64,000 bases of DNA from positions 59,406,738 through 59,470,737 of the forward strand of contig NC_083587.1 of the NCBI RefSeq assembly GCF_027579695.1, given 5' to 3'. The notes beneath the pieces were generated by a model. That model made no database searches. It was given only the letters and a program-made list of their open reading frames with translations, and was not told where the DNA came from. Each line of letters begins with the position of its first letter. Positions within the stretch are counted from its first letter, which is position 1. Source of the stretch: Neoarius graeffei. Taxonomy: Eukaryota > Chordata > Actinopteri > Siluriformes > Ariidae. This document shows positions 34,666 through 46,137 of the stretch, piece after piece. A program made the position numbers and the translations under genes.

Positions 34666-35649
34666 TAGGGCTGTAACGATACACCCAACTCACGATTCGA
34701 TTCGTATCGCGATTTTTGACCCACGATTCGATACACCCACGATTTTTTTTTAAATGTGTTTTTAAAGTAGTAAATTTGACTTAACATTTACTTACTTACA
34801 TTAACTATTTAATAACAAATAATTCAGACCACTGCAGAGAATGAGTAATATGTATGCAAAAATGAACAAATGTATATCCAAAGATTGTTTTATTTCTCAA
34901 AATAATACTGTTGAGCCGGAAGCTCTGTTTTTTTCGGTTCTGAAAAAGTCATTTTTCCAAATCGTGTAAATCCGTTAAGATATTTTTTTGGGGGGGGGGT
35001 GGCTCTCTCACTGTCTCACTCTCATAGGGCCAATGATTTTCTGTGATCGCGAAAAACAGATGGAAATTACGGAATTTTTATAGTGAAACGTTGCTCACGT
35101 GTCAAAATGCAACTACCGCAGAAGGCTTCCGCCCAAGCAGACATGCCTTCAGTGTTGCCAGATATTGCTAACGTTTTCCACCCCAAAATATGTTCAAAAC
35201 CAGCCAAAAAGCACCTAACCTGCCCAATCTGGCAACACTGCATGCTTTTCCGGTCAAGTGATTGTGATTGGCTTGTGGCACACCTAGCCAGCCAATGAGC
35301 TGCTTGTTTACAGATTCGCTCCCCGCGTCGCAACCAGAATGGCGACCGCTTAAAAGAAATGAATGCTCTGCCAGTGGCGAGTGTGGACGTTGCGTGACTC
35401 GCAGAAGATTGTCGCAGGTCGGCGAAAAAACGACTTACTAATAGATATAAAAAAAAAAGTAATTTAAGTAAGTTTAAAATGTAATTTAAATAAAAAGTAA
35501 AGTATTCATAAATTGAAGTTTGGAAGCGCCTCTGTTTTTGGGCTGAGGAGACATTTGAAAGGGTGTACCGCGATTCTGCCTTCTTGTATCGCGATACGGA
35601 TCGTGGCTCTGCGTATCGCGATTTCGATTTGCATATTGTTACAGCCCTA
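34666..35649. mobile_element. hAT-type non-autonomous element
   Basis: ATCATGAC is duplicated exactly on both sides (34658-34665, 35650-35657), the 8-bp signature of hAT. The ends are TAGGGCTGTAACGATACACC and TGTTACAGCCCTA. Subterminal TATCGCGAT and ATCGCGATA repeats occur on both sides. No transposase frame. A 91-bp MITE is inserted inside. Confidence 0.9.
35150..35240. mobile_element. 91-bp MITE
   Basis: CAGTGTTGCCAGAT to ATCTGGCAACACTG. The flanks CATGCCTT and CATGCTTT resemble an 8-bp target duplication with one mismatch. Related copies are at 42694 and 53415. Confidence 0.85.
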
Positions 35650-35657
35650 ATCATGAC

Positions 35658-37437
35658 ATGTAGAAATGTCTTCAAATGTCATACTTTTGTCAATTCCCAT
35701 TGGAGAAGGATCAGATCGAAGTAAGGTTCATAGAAAAAAGGAAAAAGCGCCACAACCCAAGCTCTGGGGGTCACGGAAACTGGTTTTGGATTTTAAAAAA
35801 AAAAAAGACGCAACATTTGTGAAATCAGTTGTCATACATGTATTCACACCCAAATAAAACCAAACTAAATATACAATTCAAAGACCATATTTTAACTATA
35901 AATATCGCAGGAATGGAACGTCGTGTCTGTGCAGCTACATGGTTCACAACAACCAGGTGGTATTCCTTACATTCAAAGAAAAAAAAAGGGTTAAAACGAT
36001 GATAGCGGATACAAAAGAAAGGAAAAAAAAGTAGAATAATGATCTGAGGAGGTTATATACAATAATCTCTCCATTATTTTCATGCAATGTTTTTTTTCAC
36101 CCCTCCCCCACCCTTACAAAATCACCATTTCAAACCTGACAAATGAAACAAAAGCTCAAACTTCAGGCATGACATTTTGGAGGAAAGAAGAAGAAGAAAA
36201 AAAAAAAAGGATTTGGGTTTTGGATGTGTGACATAAAGCAGCACAGTAAACGTCAGCCGCGACCGAACGCTAGCAGGAACACCGTGGATTGTTATTCGCG
36301 TGCACTCGGTATCAGTATCGGCCTCGTCAGCAAGTCCAGGTAAGAGAATGGGACAAATATCACACACTTCAGCTTGAGACGTTCAAAAACCTGTATTTGA
36401 TGATGTAAAAACATTAAAATGAACAAACAAAGAAAAAAGTGGAAATTAAAGGTGCGGTCAGTGACTCAAGTCCAAAACACATTCTCGGCACGTTTTGTGG
36501 GAAAAGATGTGGACCACCGATTTGTGCGCGAGGAATCCGAAGCTAGGCGTCAAAAAACTCGCTCAAACTTTAATAATAAAGCCTTCAGCGTTTTCTCCAG
36601 AGCCCTGAACTGAGTTTTAAAGACATATATAACTTCGACCTAAAAAAAAAAAAAAATCACTGATTACACCTTTAACTAATAATTTTTAAACACATTACTG
36701 GTCACTGGAATAAATCGCACTGAGTAACCTTGAGTACTAGCGATACAAGTTTTACGATGGATATTCCTCCCTTTGGCTAAACATTCCAGGAACTCGAGCA
36801 GCACCCTCAACACGACTTCTCTTTCTTTCATCTTCAAACATTTTTTGTTTTGTGAAAAATTTGGCTTCCGGATTGAATTTTAAAGCACGACGAAACGTCC
36901 ACTCTAATATTCTCTCTGAAATAAACGAGTTAATTTGCTCTGCTTGCTTCAAATTAAGGCAGGCGCAAGTTTAAAACATTAAGGTCGGCGTCAAAGGTTG
37001 TGGTTTAAGCTAAACAATTTCAAACCGAGCTCTAAATCCACAACGAATGAAAGAAACTCGTATAATGACCGACTCGACTCCGGCGCGGTTTCTATGTCCA
37101 CATGACCTCCCACTATGGGCACGTTTATAAAAGTCTTCTTTATGAAAGAAAAATTAATCCAACACAGTCTGTACATCATTAACAAACACGTCTCAAAACA
37201 CGCTTTTAGGAATCTGTCGTTGCACATGGAAATGTGTCCAAGAGATGATACAGCTTGACTTTTTTTTTTTAATATATAAACTATTTTTTTCTCCCTTTCT
37301 TTTCTCCTTGTCTTTCCGGATCATCCACGCAGCCCCAATCCTTCCAGAAATTCTTCCTGCAGGGATTTCCGGACACGCCGTCATGTCATGTCACGTCACG
37401 TCACGTCATGTCGCGGTGCTCTCGTTAACCCGCACGA
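35658..37437 (-). other. Probable brd2 3' UTR and downstream region
   Basis: Follows the brd2 stop codon on the minus strand. It has no coding frame of note. I could not fix the polyadenylation site, since several AT-rich candidates exist. A TTAA-type MITE lies at 36450-36671. Confidence 0.5.
36450..36671. mobile_element. TTAA-flanked short MITE
   Basis: AGGTGCGGTCAGTGACTC at the left matches the reverse complement of TCACTGATTACACCT at the right. TTAA lies at 36446-36449 and 36672-36675. Confidence 0.7.
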
Positions 37438-37571
37438 TCACCTGGAGTCAGAGTCACTGGTGTCTGAGGAAGAGGAGTCGGAGGACGAAGAAGAGGAGTC
37501 GGAGCTGGAGCTGGAGGCGCTGAGACGAGCGGGCATGGAGTGTGGCTCTGCGCTCACGCTGGCCTTCTCCG
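37438..37571 (-). CDS. brd2: brd2 last coding exon (Ser-rich tail and stop)
   Basis: The acceptor CCACAG ends at 37572. The exon completes a split codon and reads EKASVSAEPHSMPARLSASS, then SSS-D and SSS-x-DSSSSDTSDSDSR before TGA at 37438-37440. The tail RLSASSSSSDSSSSSS...DTSDSDS is diagnostic of BRD2 among the BET proteins (BRD3 and BRD4 end differently). The final residue is Arg where I remember Gly in mammals. This low-complexity tail is a phosphorylation-rich region. Phase agrees with the previous exon. Confidence 0.93.
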
Positions 37572-37754
37572 CTGTGGACGAGAAACAGTTTACTTATTCA
37601 CTGTCCATGCTGAAAGATTTCAATCTTTACGAAAGGATAACTGCACTTCCTGCCTACAAACCAAAAACAACACATCCATGCTAGTTCAGGCACTAAAAAC
37701 AGGGATCCCAGCAGTAATTGAAAAAAATAGAGGAATGTAAGAAACTATCACTGG

Positions 37755-38132
37755 GCGGCACGGTGGTGTAGTGGTTAGTGCTGTTGCCTCACAGCAAGAA
37801 GGTCCGGGTTCGAGCCCCGTGGCCGGCGAGGGCCTTTCTGTGCGGAGTTTGCATGTTCTCCCCGTGTCCGCGTGGGTTTCCTCCAGGTGCTCTGGTTTCC
37901 CCCACAGTCCAAAGACATGCAGGTTAGGTTAACTGGTGACTCTAAATTGAGCGTAGGTGTGAATGTGAGTGTGAATGGTTGTCTGTGTCTATGTGTCAGC
38001 CCTGTGATGACCTGGCGACTTGTCCAGGGTGTACCCCGCCTTTCGCCCGTAGTCAGCTGGGATAGGCTCCAGCTCGCCTGCGACCCTGTAGAACAGGATA
38101 AAGCGGCTACAGATAATGAGATGAGATGAGAT
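37755..38132 (+). mobile_element. tRNA-derived SINE in brd2 intron
   Basis: Full main-family SINE, antisense to brd2. Head GGGCGGCACGGTGGTGTAGT, tail GATAATGAGATGAGATGAGA. Confidence 0.92.
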
Positions 38133-38290
38133 CATTATCTTGAGTATTGCAACTAAAAAAGTTACCACATTTTACTGTGAATGTAATTCTGTTACTGAAG
38201 AACTACCCAACTAGATTTTCAATTCCTGACAGGTTCGAAGTGTTTCAAATAATATTTATGTACCACACATGCATCTATCCTGATCATACA

Positions 38291-38669
38291 CATTCTCCAT
38301 CCATCCATTATCCATAACCGCTTATCCTGTGCAGGGTCGTGGACAAGCTGGAGCCTATCCCAGCTGACTATGGGCGAAAGGCGGGGTACACCCTGGACAA
38401 GTCGCCAGGTCATCACAGGGCTGACACATAGACACAGACAACCATTCACACTCACATTCACACCTACGCTCAATTTAGAGTCACCAGTTAACCTAACCTG
38501 CATGTCTTTGGACTGTGGGGGAAACCGGAGCACCCGGAGGAAACCCACGCGGACATGAGGAGAACATGCAAACTCCGCACAGAAAGGCCCTCGCCGGCCA
38601 CGGGGCTCGAACCCAGGACCTTCTTGCTGTGAGGCGACAGCGCTAACCACTACACCACCGTGCCGCCCC
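38291..38669 (-). mobile_element. tRNA-derived SINE in brd2 intron
   Basis: Second full copy only about 160 bases from the first and in inverted orientation, sense with brd2. The two could pair in the pre-mRNA. Confidence 0.92.
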
Positions 38670-39161
38670 TAGCTAAGTTGTTCTTCGTGAAAACAATTTG
38701 ATCTTCAAAACAAAATCAAAATCCACTGAAAACTCAGGGAGGAGAAGTGATTTTTGTGAACTGTGGATGGACGGACGGTAACGCTCACTGGCCTATGACT
38801 GTGTGAGCTAATAGTAATACATTTTTAAATTACGGCTGAGCAAAGGCGTTCCTGAAATTTTTGTGACTCTGACGGAAAATCTTCGTTTCGGGTGGTTGGG
38901 AGGTAAAATGCACATCACTTGGTGCTTTTTTTTTTTTTTTAAACGCAGAGAGGGGGGAAGACACACGACACAGCATCACTTTTTAACAAGTGGCTGCTTT
39001 CCATAGGATTATATACAGCCTGTGCACTGAGGGTGAGAAGAAACAGTAAGTGTAAAGCATATGTTCATACCTCATAACCACTAACAGCACCACATCGTGC
39101 TTTGATCACTTGAATCACATTTTTGCCCAGTGCCTCCAGAACGAAAGGGTTCAGTTCTTAC
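38670..39161. other. brd2 intron sequence
   Basis: No repeat or frame recognised. Confidence 0.6.
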
Positions 39162-39287
39162 CTTTGGGTTTCTGGGGCTTTTTGACGGAGTTGAGTTGGC
39201 CGCTAACATCCTGCAGCCTTCTCTCCAGCTCCCTTCTCTTCTCCAAAGCCAGCTCCTCGCGAGACTTCCCACCGACCGGCTTCATCA
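39162..39287 (-). CDS. brd2: brd2 exon: post-ET conserved helix
   Basis: Acceptor CTGTGTAG ends at 39288 and donor GTAAGA starts at 39161. It reads [20 protein letters not shown], then [20 protein letters not shown]. The KPVG-K-(K/S)(E/R)EELALEK(K/R)RELE(K/R)[11 protein letters not shown] block directly follows the ET domain in BRD2 and forms a predicted helix. Coding phase fits both neighbours (one base carried in, one base out). Confidence 0.95.
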
Positions 39288-39526
39288 CTACACAGAGTGT
39301 CAAAGACAAGTCTATTGGATCCAAACTCAATCACACCTTGCAACAGCTCTGTACTATTGGGGGCGGAGTCAGCTCTCAACAGGATTTGATAACTCTTATT
39401 AGAACTTGAACTTCCATTGAACTCATACCCCGATGTACACACGATCACAAAACAGCTTTACACAAACTCCCGAGGACCAGAACAGAGATTAAGTTCAAGC
39501 ACGAAGGACAGCTTTTGAAATCTCAC

Positions 39527-39846
39527 CGTAAGGTTTCCGTGGCTTTTTGCGCAGGCAGCTGGTGACGTAGCTCTCGAGTTCACGCAGCGTAGACGGTTTG
39601 AGCGTCTCGAAGTCGATCTCGATCTCCTCGGGGTTGGTGTCACGCAGCGAGGGCTCACGGGACTGGATGATGTGCACGACGCGGCCCAGCTTGTCTCCCG
39701 GCAGCTTGTTGATGTCGAGGCTGAGCTGCCGCTTGGCGTCATAGCTCATCGGCAGACCGTCTTCTTCCTCCTCCGAGTCGTACTGCGCCATCGGCGGGGC
39801 GGGAGCCGAAAAACGCGCCGCGGCCGCCAAAGACTTCTTAGTCGTC
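39527..39846 (-). CDS. brd2: brd2 exon: ET (NET) domain
   Basis: Acceptor TTTTCAG ends at 39847 and donor GTGAGA starts at 39526. After a short Ala-rich linker it reads [60 protein letters not shown] and [20 protein letters not shown], ending in RKKPRKPY. This is the extra-terminal domain shared by BET proteins, which recruits partners such as chromatin remodellers and methyltransferases through short basic-hydrophobic peptides. The whole domain lies in one exon and shows no lesion. Confidence 0.97.
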
Positions 39847-40425
39847 CTGAAAAGGAAAAATATAACTTCTGGAGTTACAAAAAGAAATAGGAAGAGGGAA
39901 TAATTAGACCAAGTAATGTGAAGCTTGGTTATTAAAAATCAATAATAACCAAAAAAAAAAAACCTAAAAAATAAATTAACATTTTAATTAGTTTTTTAAT
40001 TTATAAATTTATGTGGTTATTTTCTAACATTATTTTATTTATAATAAATTTATTTTCTAGCATTTATTTATAATAGAAAATAAACACAAATGTATTATAA
40101 ATAAACGAATGAAAATGTTAGAAAACAAATGTATTATATTATAAATAAAATAAACGAATGAAAATGTTAAAAAATAAATAAATACACAAATGTATTATAA
40201 ATAAACGAATGAAAATGTTAGAAAATAAATTTATTCTAATAAACTAATAAACGTTAGAAAATAAACAAGTTTATTAACATTTTCATTAGTTTATTTGACT
40301 ATTTTTAATACTAAAATTTTTTGTTATAAAATTAAGACTTATTATTAAAAATAATTAAATATACTAATGAAAATGTTAGAAAATAAATACAGCAAAAAGT
40401 AAAGCAATGCAGTTACATAAAATAA
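39847..40425. other. brd2 intron, very AT-rich
   Basis: Repeats of AAATAAACGAATGAAAATGT between 40100 and 40260 make a short irregular tandem array. No frame. Confidence 0.6.
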
Positions 40426-40616
40426 CAGGGATGAGAATGAAAAATATTTTAAAAGTCTGAAAAAACCGGGGTGGGGCCCGGGGGGCCCATGAGTTTTGGC
40501 TATTTTTTTTTTTACCCCAAAACCATTAATTTTATCAGCAAAAAGTTGCAATTTATTTAGAAATAAATTCCCCGTCTTGGTGGACTCCCAGGTGAAAATG
40601 ATTAATATGGTACAAG

Positions 40617-41838
40617 CAGCGCTCGAAACTAACGGTGTCCCGACGTCCCGGGGACCATAAAAAATGTCATCGGGACACAAAATTATCATATCTGGGACAA
40701 TCCCGGGACAATGGAAAAAAAATAGATCTAGAAAAAAGTTCTACATTAATATTATTTACAAAGCCGTAACACATACGTAGACATTCACCTAATTTGTCAA
40801 TTTTAATTTGAAAACGTTAACAGCGAAAAATACATTAGTAGCTACACTTTCGATGCACCTGCATCCGTAGGCTACAGAGCAGCGCATTCTGTTCTAGAAT
40901 CTTCGGCCGGAGTCCGCATTATATGGACTTGGAATGGAATTGCTGCCGCACACGCTGCGCCGACTCTTGCCAGAACAAAAATGCTTAAGTGGTTGAAGCG
41001 GACCGACCGCGGGGAAGAAACTGAAAGCCCAGACATAACGTCTCCGGGACCTTCAGGATCCAAAGTGTCATCGCCTGGTCTGCAGGCAACGCTAGCAACT
41101 GAATGAACTTAATGAACACTGTTAGACACGTTATAAAATACAACAGGAATGATGCGGATGATATTGACGGAAGATACCGTTCAACAGAATAAGTGAGTTT
41201 TCTTGGTGTCTTTCTAGTTCAGAAAGTTTAGTCAGTCAGCAGCACAGCTAGGCTCGGACCTGGCACTATGTTGATGTTGCTAACATTTGCACCCGGCAGC
41301 GAAAGTTCATAAAATGGATAACGGAAAGTTCATAAAAATGGATAACGGAAAGTTCATAAAAATGGATAACGGTAATGGTGAAAATGATAAGTTGGCCTTA
41401 TAAGTGCCAACAGAGATTCAAGGTATAAGTAGATGAAATGAACATAAAAGGGGTGTTATTTTCAACTAAAGTGTACTGCAGATGTAGGGAGTTGAAACAT
41501 TTTCTGAATGAGCTAGTTGGCCCCTTTAAATAAACGGGTATCTATTCATACAGTGAGATCGCCAAAGTTTAATAAACTGAAAATGCAATAACTGTAATTT
41601 TGAAGTAGATGATGTATAGGACATGTGTCACTTGTGTTTTGTGACTTATTGTAAAAATGATAAAGGGTTCAAAATCGCATAGTTACAAATATAATAGTAA
41701 CTTCATATGATGATATTAACCACTGGTTATTTCAGAGAGGAAAAAAATGGGGACACTATTGCTTCCATTCGGGACAATACAACACAGAATTCGGGACCAC
41801 TGGGGGACACAAAGAAAAAAAGTTAATTTCGAGCCCTG
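40617..41838. mobile_element. hAT-type non-autonomous element
   Basis: GGTACAAG is duplicated exactly on both sides (40609-40616, 41839-41846). The ends are CAGCGCTCGAAACTAAC and, in reverse complement, CAGGGCTCGAAATTAAC. CGGGACA-type subterminal repeats occur at both ends. 1222 bases, no transposase. Confidence 0.9.
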
Positions 41839-42693
41839 GGTACAAGAGACTTGTTTTTAATCAATTAACATTTGATGATTTCAAAAAAATCAATGCACCT
41901 TTTAATATAAACGAGCTCGACAGTATTATATTTCTGCATTTTAGCTATTCATGTCTTTGAATACTCTAATCCTTTAAAATGAAGTGCAAACCAGAAAAAA
42001 GTTCTATCATATAATTCTCTTAAGCTTTCTTATGATGTTATCATGGTAGCAGGAGGTCTTGCATATTAAGCAGGCAACATTCAACATCACTCATCACTTC
42101 CCTTTCAACTGCTGTGTGTACTAATGAGGTTTTATCTGGACGGGATGTTGTGTAATGTAATACAGATACCATACGGTCAATTTGAAGATCGAGATGGTGA
42201 TTTTGAATTAAAGAACAGGCGTGTACAATGGGTATTACATATTGGAATTTTTTTTTTAAATCAAAAACTATAAGTTCATCTCGGCCTAAAAAGTTTGGGC
42301 AGACGCTCCCGCGCGGCACATGCCAGCAATTCCGTCCCCCATGAAATGAGCAATAAGTAGGAGAGTTATACATGCTATCATACTTAAAATTTCATCAGAA
42401 ATATAGATATGATACTATGATTCTCCCCAACATGCTACATTAGATAAGCTAACCCCATTTATAAAAGATACACACTTATATATGACATGTAATTGATATA
42501 TATTTTTTGGGGCGTGCGCTCTCTCTGCCATGCCGATCCTGTAGGCTGCACTGACTCAATACAACTGAAAACTCCGGTCCTCAAGAAAAGAGATAAAAGC
42601 CCACCCACACTGAAAGCTGATTGGCTTATTTTGCTGAGTAACCCAATCAAGATGCTCTTTGTCTGGCATGCGCTACATGAACAGGCACACAGG

Positions 42694-42785
42694 CAGTGTT
42701 GCCACATTGGGTGGTTTTAAGTGCATTTTGGCGGGTTTTGAACATATTTTGGGCTGGAAAATGTCAGCAGTATCTGGCAACACTG
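42694..42785. mobile_element. 91-bp MITE family, inverted copy
   Basis: CAGTGTTGCCACAT to ATCTGGCAACACTG, in the opposite orientation to the copies at 35150 and 53415. CACACAGG and CACACAGT flank it. Confidence 0.85.
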
Positions 42786-43290
42786 CACACAGTCTCCCTC
42801 GCGCACGCGCATTCTAGGATGCGTGATGCAGACCTTAATGTTGCGCACGCACGCTCTTGCTCGCTTCTATTAATATGCAGGAGACTCCCGGGACACTTGG
42901 GATGTCTGCGTTATAAGGTGACCACAGATCGTTAATCATACCCCCCCCCAAAAAAAATTTCTCAACGGATTTACATCGATCTCAAAAACGATCATTTTGG
43001 TCTGAAAAAGTCGGAAATCCGCCAATCGGCGGAAAATTCTCATCCCTGAAATAATTAAAACAATCAAAAAGTAATAAAATACTCAAACTTAAGCTAATAA
43101 AAATTAAAATAATTTAATCCAATATGACGTGCGATTTCGACCAGAAAAGAGCAGATTTTTAAGACACCAGAGAGAAAGCAGGAGGACTCGGACTGACGCA
43201 GCGGTTAAAGTAAATGTTGATAGTGCCGTCTGGTTACAGCATTACACTTTCAGCCGATTAAAGAGCAGGCAGAACACCACGCCGGCTTAC

Positions 43291-43535
43291 TTGTTGCTCT
43301 TGCTGTTCTTCTTGGCAGGAGCTTTCTTGCTCTGAGTGGACATGGACGCCATCTTGCTGGATTTGTTCTTGGTCACTTTGGTTACTTTCTCTCTCTCCCT
43401 CTCGTTGCTACGGCCGCCTTTGCGTTTCTCCGGCTTCTTCTTCTTCTTTTTGTCCTTCTTCTTCTCTCGCTTCTTCTTGGGTTTGATGATGGGGCCGGAC
43501 GAGAGCGCGGCTAACTGCTCGTGCACCGCCCGCAG
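43291..43535 (-). CDS. brd2: brd2 exon: Lys-rich linker after bromodomain 2
   Basis: Acceptor TTGCAG ends at 43536 and donor GTAAGC starts at 43290. It reads LRAVHEQLAALSSGPIIKPK, then a run KKREKKKDKKKKKKPEKRKG and TKVTKNKSSKMASMSTQSKK. The LRAVHEQLAALS-GPI motif is the BET motif-B coiled segment, which mediates dimerisation in the family. The following basic stretch corresponds to the KPKRKREKKEKKKK region of mammalian BRD2. It leaves two bases for the next codon, matching the ET exon. Confidence 0.95.
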
Positions 43536-43595
43536 CTGCAAAGGGACAGGGTTTGTGTGACACGAGTAATTAGTCATATATAATCAGAGTGGAGA

Positions 43596-43596
43596 A

Positions 43597-43642
<46 letters not shown>
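43596..43642. repeat. (GT)n microsatellite at a brd2 splice donor
   Basis: About 23 GT units on plus, read as (CA)n in brd2 RNA, starting directly after the donor of the exon at 43645-43941. Confidence 0.97.
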
Positions 43643-43644
<2 letters not shown>

Positions 43645-43941
43645 CTGAGTGCACACTTGGTCCTGTAGCTGGGCCAGGCGCTGCGCTCTCTCCTCCTCGC
43701 TGTCTGAGCTCGGGCTGCTCTCGCTGCTCGGCTCGCTGTCGCTGCTCGGCTCGCTTTCCGAAGACGACGAAGGTGACGACGAGGACGATGAAGATGAAGA
43801 GGATGACGAAGATGAGGAGGAGTGTTGCAATCCCATAATGCCTACGTTATGACCCAGAGAGGTCGGCGCCAAGCCTTCTTCCTCCTCCTCGTCCTCCAGG
43901 ACCTCATCCGGCATCTTTGCGAAACGGAACTCGAACACATC
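43645..43941 (-). CDS. brd2: brd2 exon: end of bromodomain 2 and acidic/Ser-rich region
   Basis: Acceptor ends at 43942 (TTTCAG). It begins DVFEFRFAKMPDEVLEDEEE, the last helix of bromodomain 2. Then come LAPTSLGHNVGIMGLQ, a run of 16 serines, SSSSESEPSSDSEPSSESS and SDSEEERAQRLAQLQDQ. The acidic/Ser region matches the CK2-type cluster of BRD2. The exon ends QVCTQ at the donor GTACAC (43644). Compared with mammals, the four residues VCTQ are extra between LQDQ and LRAVHEQ. An alternative donor after CAA (GTGTGC, at 43656) would remove exactly those codons. Confidence 0.93.
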
Positions 43942-45088
43942 CTGAAAAAAAAAAATTTAAATTAATTCATGAATATTAAATAACATGGATGCAAACGGCG
44001 CGCCTTTTGGTGGATGCCGCCTTTTTCACGGCTGTCTGGGAGACTTGTGTGAATTGCGCAGATCCGATGAGTTTTTATTGGGGGGGGCGTTGGAGTGTCT
44101 GATTATAATTTCATCAAAGTAAACTCTGTATTAAAATTACTAAAGAAGCAAATGCCGTTACAGTCCATGAAACATAGGAAGTATGAGAAGAAAACAGTAA
44201 ATCAGAAAGCTGCGCACGTAAAGCCGATTACGTAACTTACGTTGGACTGATGGAAATCCTTGCGCGTGCAGTGGAGTGCAGCCAGCAGCAGATAATGGCG
44301 CGCAGCCAACTGCATAGCTGCCAACATTCCGAAATTGTAAATAGTAATACAAGGTTGGGTACTGAGTCTTGGTGGGGGGTCGGGGGGGCCCCCCCGCCGC
44401 CAAAGCTTTCTAGCAAAACTACCCTGAAAAATCACACTAAAACAAAATAGTTTGACAAAATTTATTCTACAAACTAAACTATAACCTTACATTAATTTGC
44501 AAAGTTCTTTTCAACAATGTATGAAAATAGTCAGTGAATCAGGCAAAAACTTCAAACAATGCAATTGGCACATATAACTTTTGACAAAGTACACATTAGA
44601 GAAATAGACGAGAGCTTACTCAGTCAACAGTTGATGTTATTGCACCACATAAATGTCTCGCCGACATGGAGCACAAAATGTGTAGTGATCACCCTTACTT
44701 GACTTAGAAATGAAGGGAAACTCCTCTCGGTGCGAGTCCTTGAAGCGCTGGCCCTTCCCCTTAGCCGTGCTTTCTTTAGAGATTAGTACTACGCTACATC
44801 TTCATAACAAAAGCTTGAAACGCCATGCTTTGTTCAGAAACTTCGTGAACAAAGGCCAGACGATAGCGTGCCATGGGTAGCCTAGTAAACTAGACCCACC
44901 CGCCTAGCGGCCAAAAATATTTTTTGCCTGCGAGTGGGTCTCGCCTCGCACCATATCAACAAAAACACCCCGGGCATCAAATCGTGCCCGCCAATCACAA
45001 CGCAGGGTTTTTGTTTGGATTCTTTGGGCGGGCTTTTGCAGGAATGACGACAAAGCTGCGCAACGTTGGAGAAAGCACAACAGGAAAG

Positions 45089-45313
45089 ATGGCTACGGCT
45101 AGTGAACAGCGCTAGTTTGACTCCGCTTTGGAATCAGTTTTAGAAGAATTAGACTTGGAGTTTTCGTTGAAACATGAGCAGGAAGAGGCTCTCCGCTCAT
45201 TCCTTTTCAAGAAGGACGTTTTCGCTGTTTTGCCGACCGGCTACGGCAAAAGTCTGATCTACCAGCTGGCTCCGCTCGTAGCCAAAAGGATGGGGCTAGT
45301 TTGTGCAGTATGA
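45089..45313 (+). pseudogene. RecQ-like helicase N-terminal fragment
   Basis: Begins MATASEQR, then a TAG at 45113-45115. The open part reads ESVLEELDLEFSLKHEQEEA, LRSFLFKKDVFAVLPTGYGK and SLIYQLAPLVAKRMGL, then a stop. LPTGYGKSLIYQLAPL is the Walker A (motif I) region of RecQ-type DEAH helicases, preceded by the family's motif 0 (the Q in KHEQEEAL). No DEAH box or later motif follows. The gene is cut to about 70 codons and also has the early stop. Similar RecQ-like frames are frequent as repeats in fish genomes. It does not resemble a host RecQ gene fragment with introns. Confidence 0.75.
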
Positions 45314-45632
45314 AGAATTAATAAACAGCTTTGAAACATTACTTTTTGATTGTTTCTTATTTTCCCGTTATTTTAAATTTAAAGGAAATTATTTCACCAA
45401 ACACCACTAAATAAAAATAAAAACTCTCAAACAGTTTAAGCAAACACTTGAAAAACACTTGAAAAAAATGGAGTGCATGTTCAAGTATGTGGTACAGACT
45501 CCAAACTTGTGGTCATTATCTCCAAACTTCTTAATATCTAGAACCTGTTTATTAATTAATACGCATTTTGAAAAATTATTTATTTCAAGGCCTCCCCCAC
45601 TGCTTTCTGTCGCTCTGACTACGTCACAGTCA

Positions 45633-46137
45633 CTTGCTGCGTTCATGTGCTATGGGAAGATGATATTTTCCAGTTGGGAAGTGGTATTTACCAGTGTGTT
45701 GTGTTCACATGCTTTTGTTGTTGTTGACAAATTAAAGATGGTGGACCAGATTCAAGTTAGCAATAGTTAGCTATCGTTAGCAATAGCGTCTGCTCTGGAT
45801 AGGTAAAAACAAACCATAACAACACGTTTTTAAAGGAAATGGATTTCTAACGTATTATATTACACTTGTTAATGACGCAACACTGCATAGACACAAAAAA
45901 CTACCCACTAATACTAGTAAAAAAAACTTTAGCAGCGTACAATGCTTAACATTCAAGTGTCTTGTACCGCTCACCGCCATGTTGAAAAGGTTAAAGTTCA
46001 TCTCATCTCGGCAACTCGTGTATCAAAATTTTCTACGACTTGCCCAGTGGAAAATACCACAAGGGGGGGCGTTCATGTGTGCTTTCCATGTCGGCGTTTG
46101 GTATTTACCATAATTCACATAGCACATGAACGCAGCA
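45633..46137. mobile_element. Nested MITE with TGCTGCGTTCATGTGCTATG ends
   Basis: The left end TTGCTGCGTTCATGTGCTAT and right end ATAGCACATGAACGCAGCAA are perfect inverted repeats of about 20 bases. Internal GGTATTTACCA-type motifs are also inverted (45686, 46100). 505 bases, non-coding. Confidence 0.85.

Larger units (their letters stand above)
40426..43048. mobile_element. 2.6-kb DNA element in brd2 intron, with two nested elements
   Basis: The outer ends CAGGGATGAGAATGAAAAAT and ...GAAAATTCTCATCCCTG are inverted matches. A partial AAATAA flank is seen on both sides. It contains the hAT element at 40617 and the 92-bp MITE at 42694. A 110-codon minus frame at 42041-42373 may be a relic of its own protein, but I do not recognise it. 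Confidence 0.7.

Noticed and set aside
36419..36613. Frame in the brd2 3' region
   Set aside because: It overlaps a TTAA MITE and shows no conserved pattern.
43649..43852. Plus-strand acidic frame (DEDD runs)
   Set aside because: It is the complement of the Ser-rich brd2 exon, so an antisense shadow.
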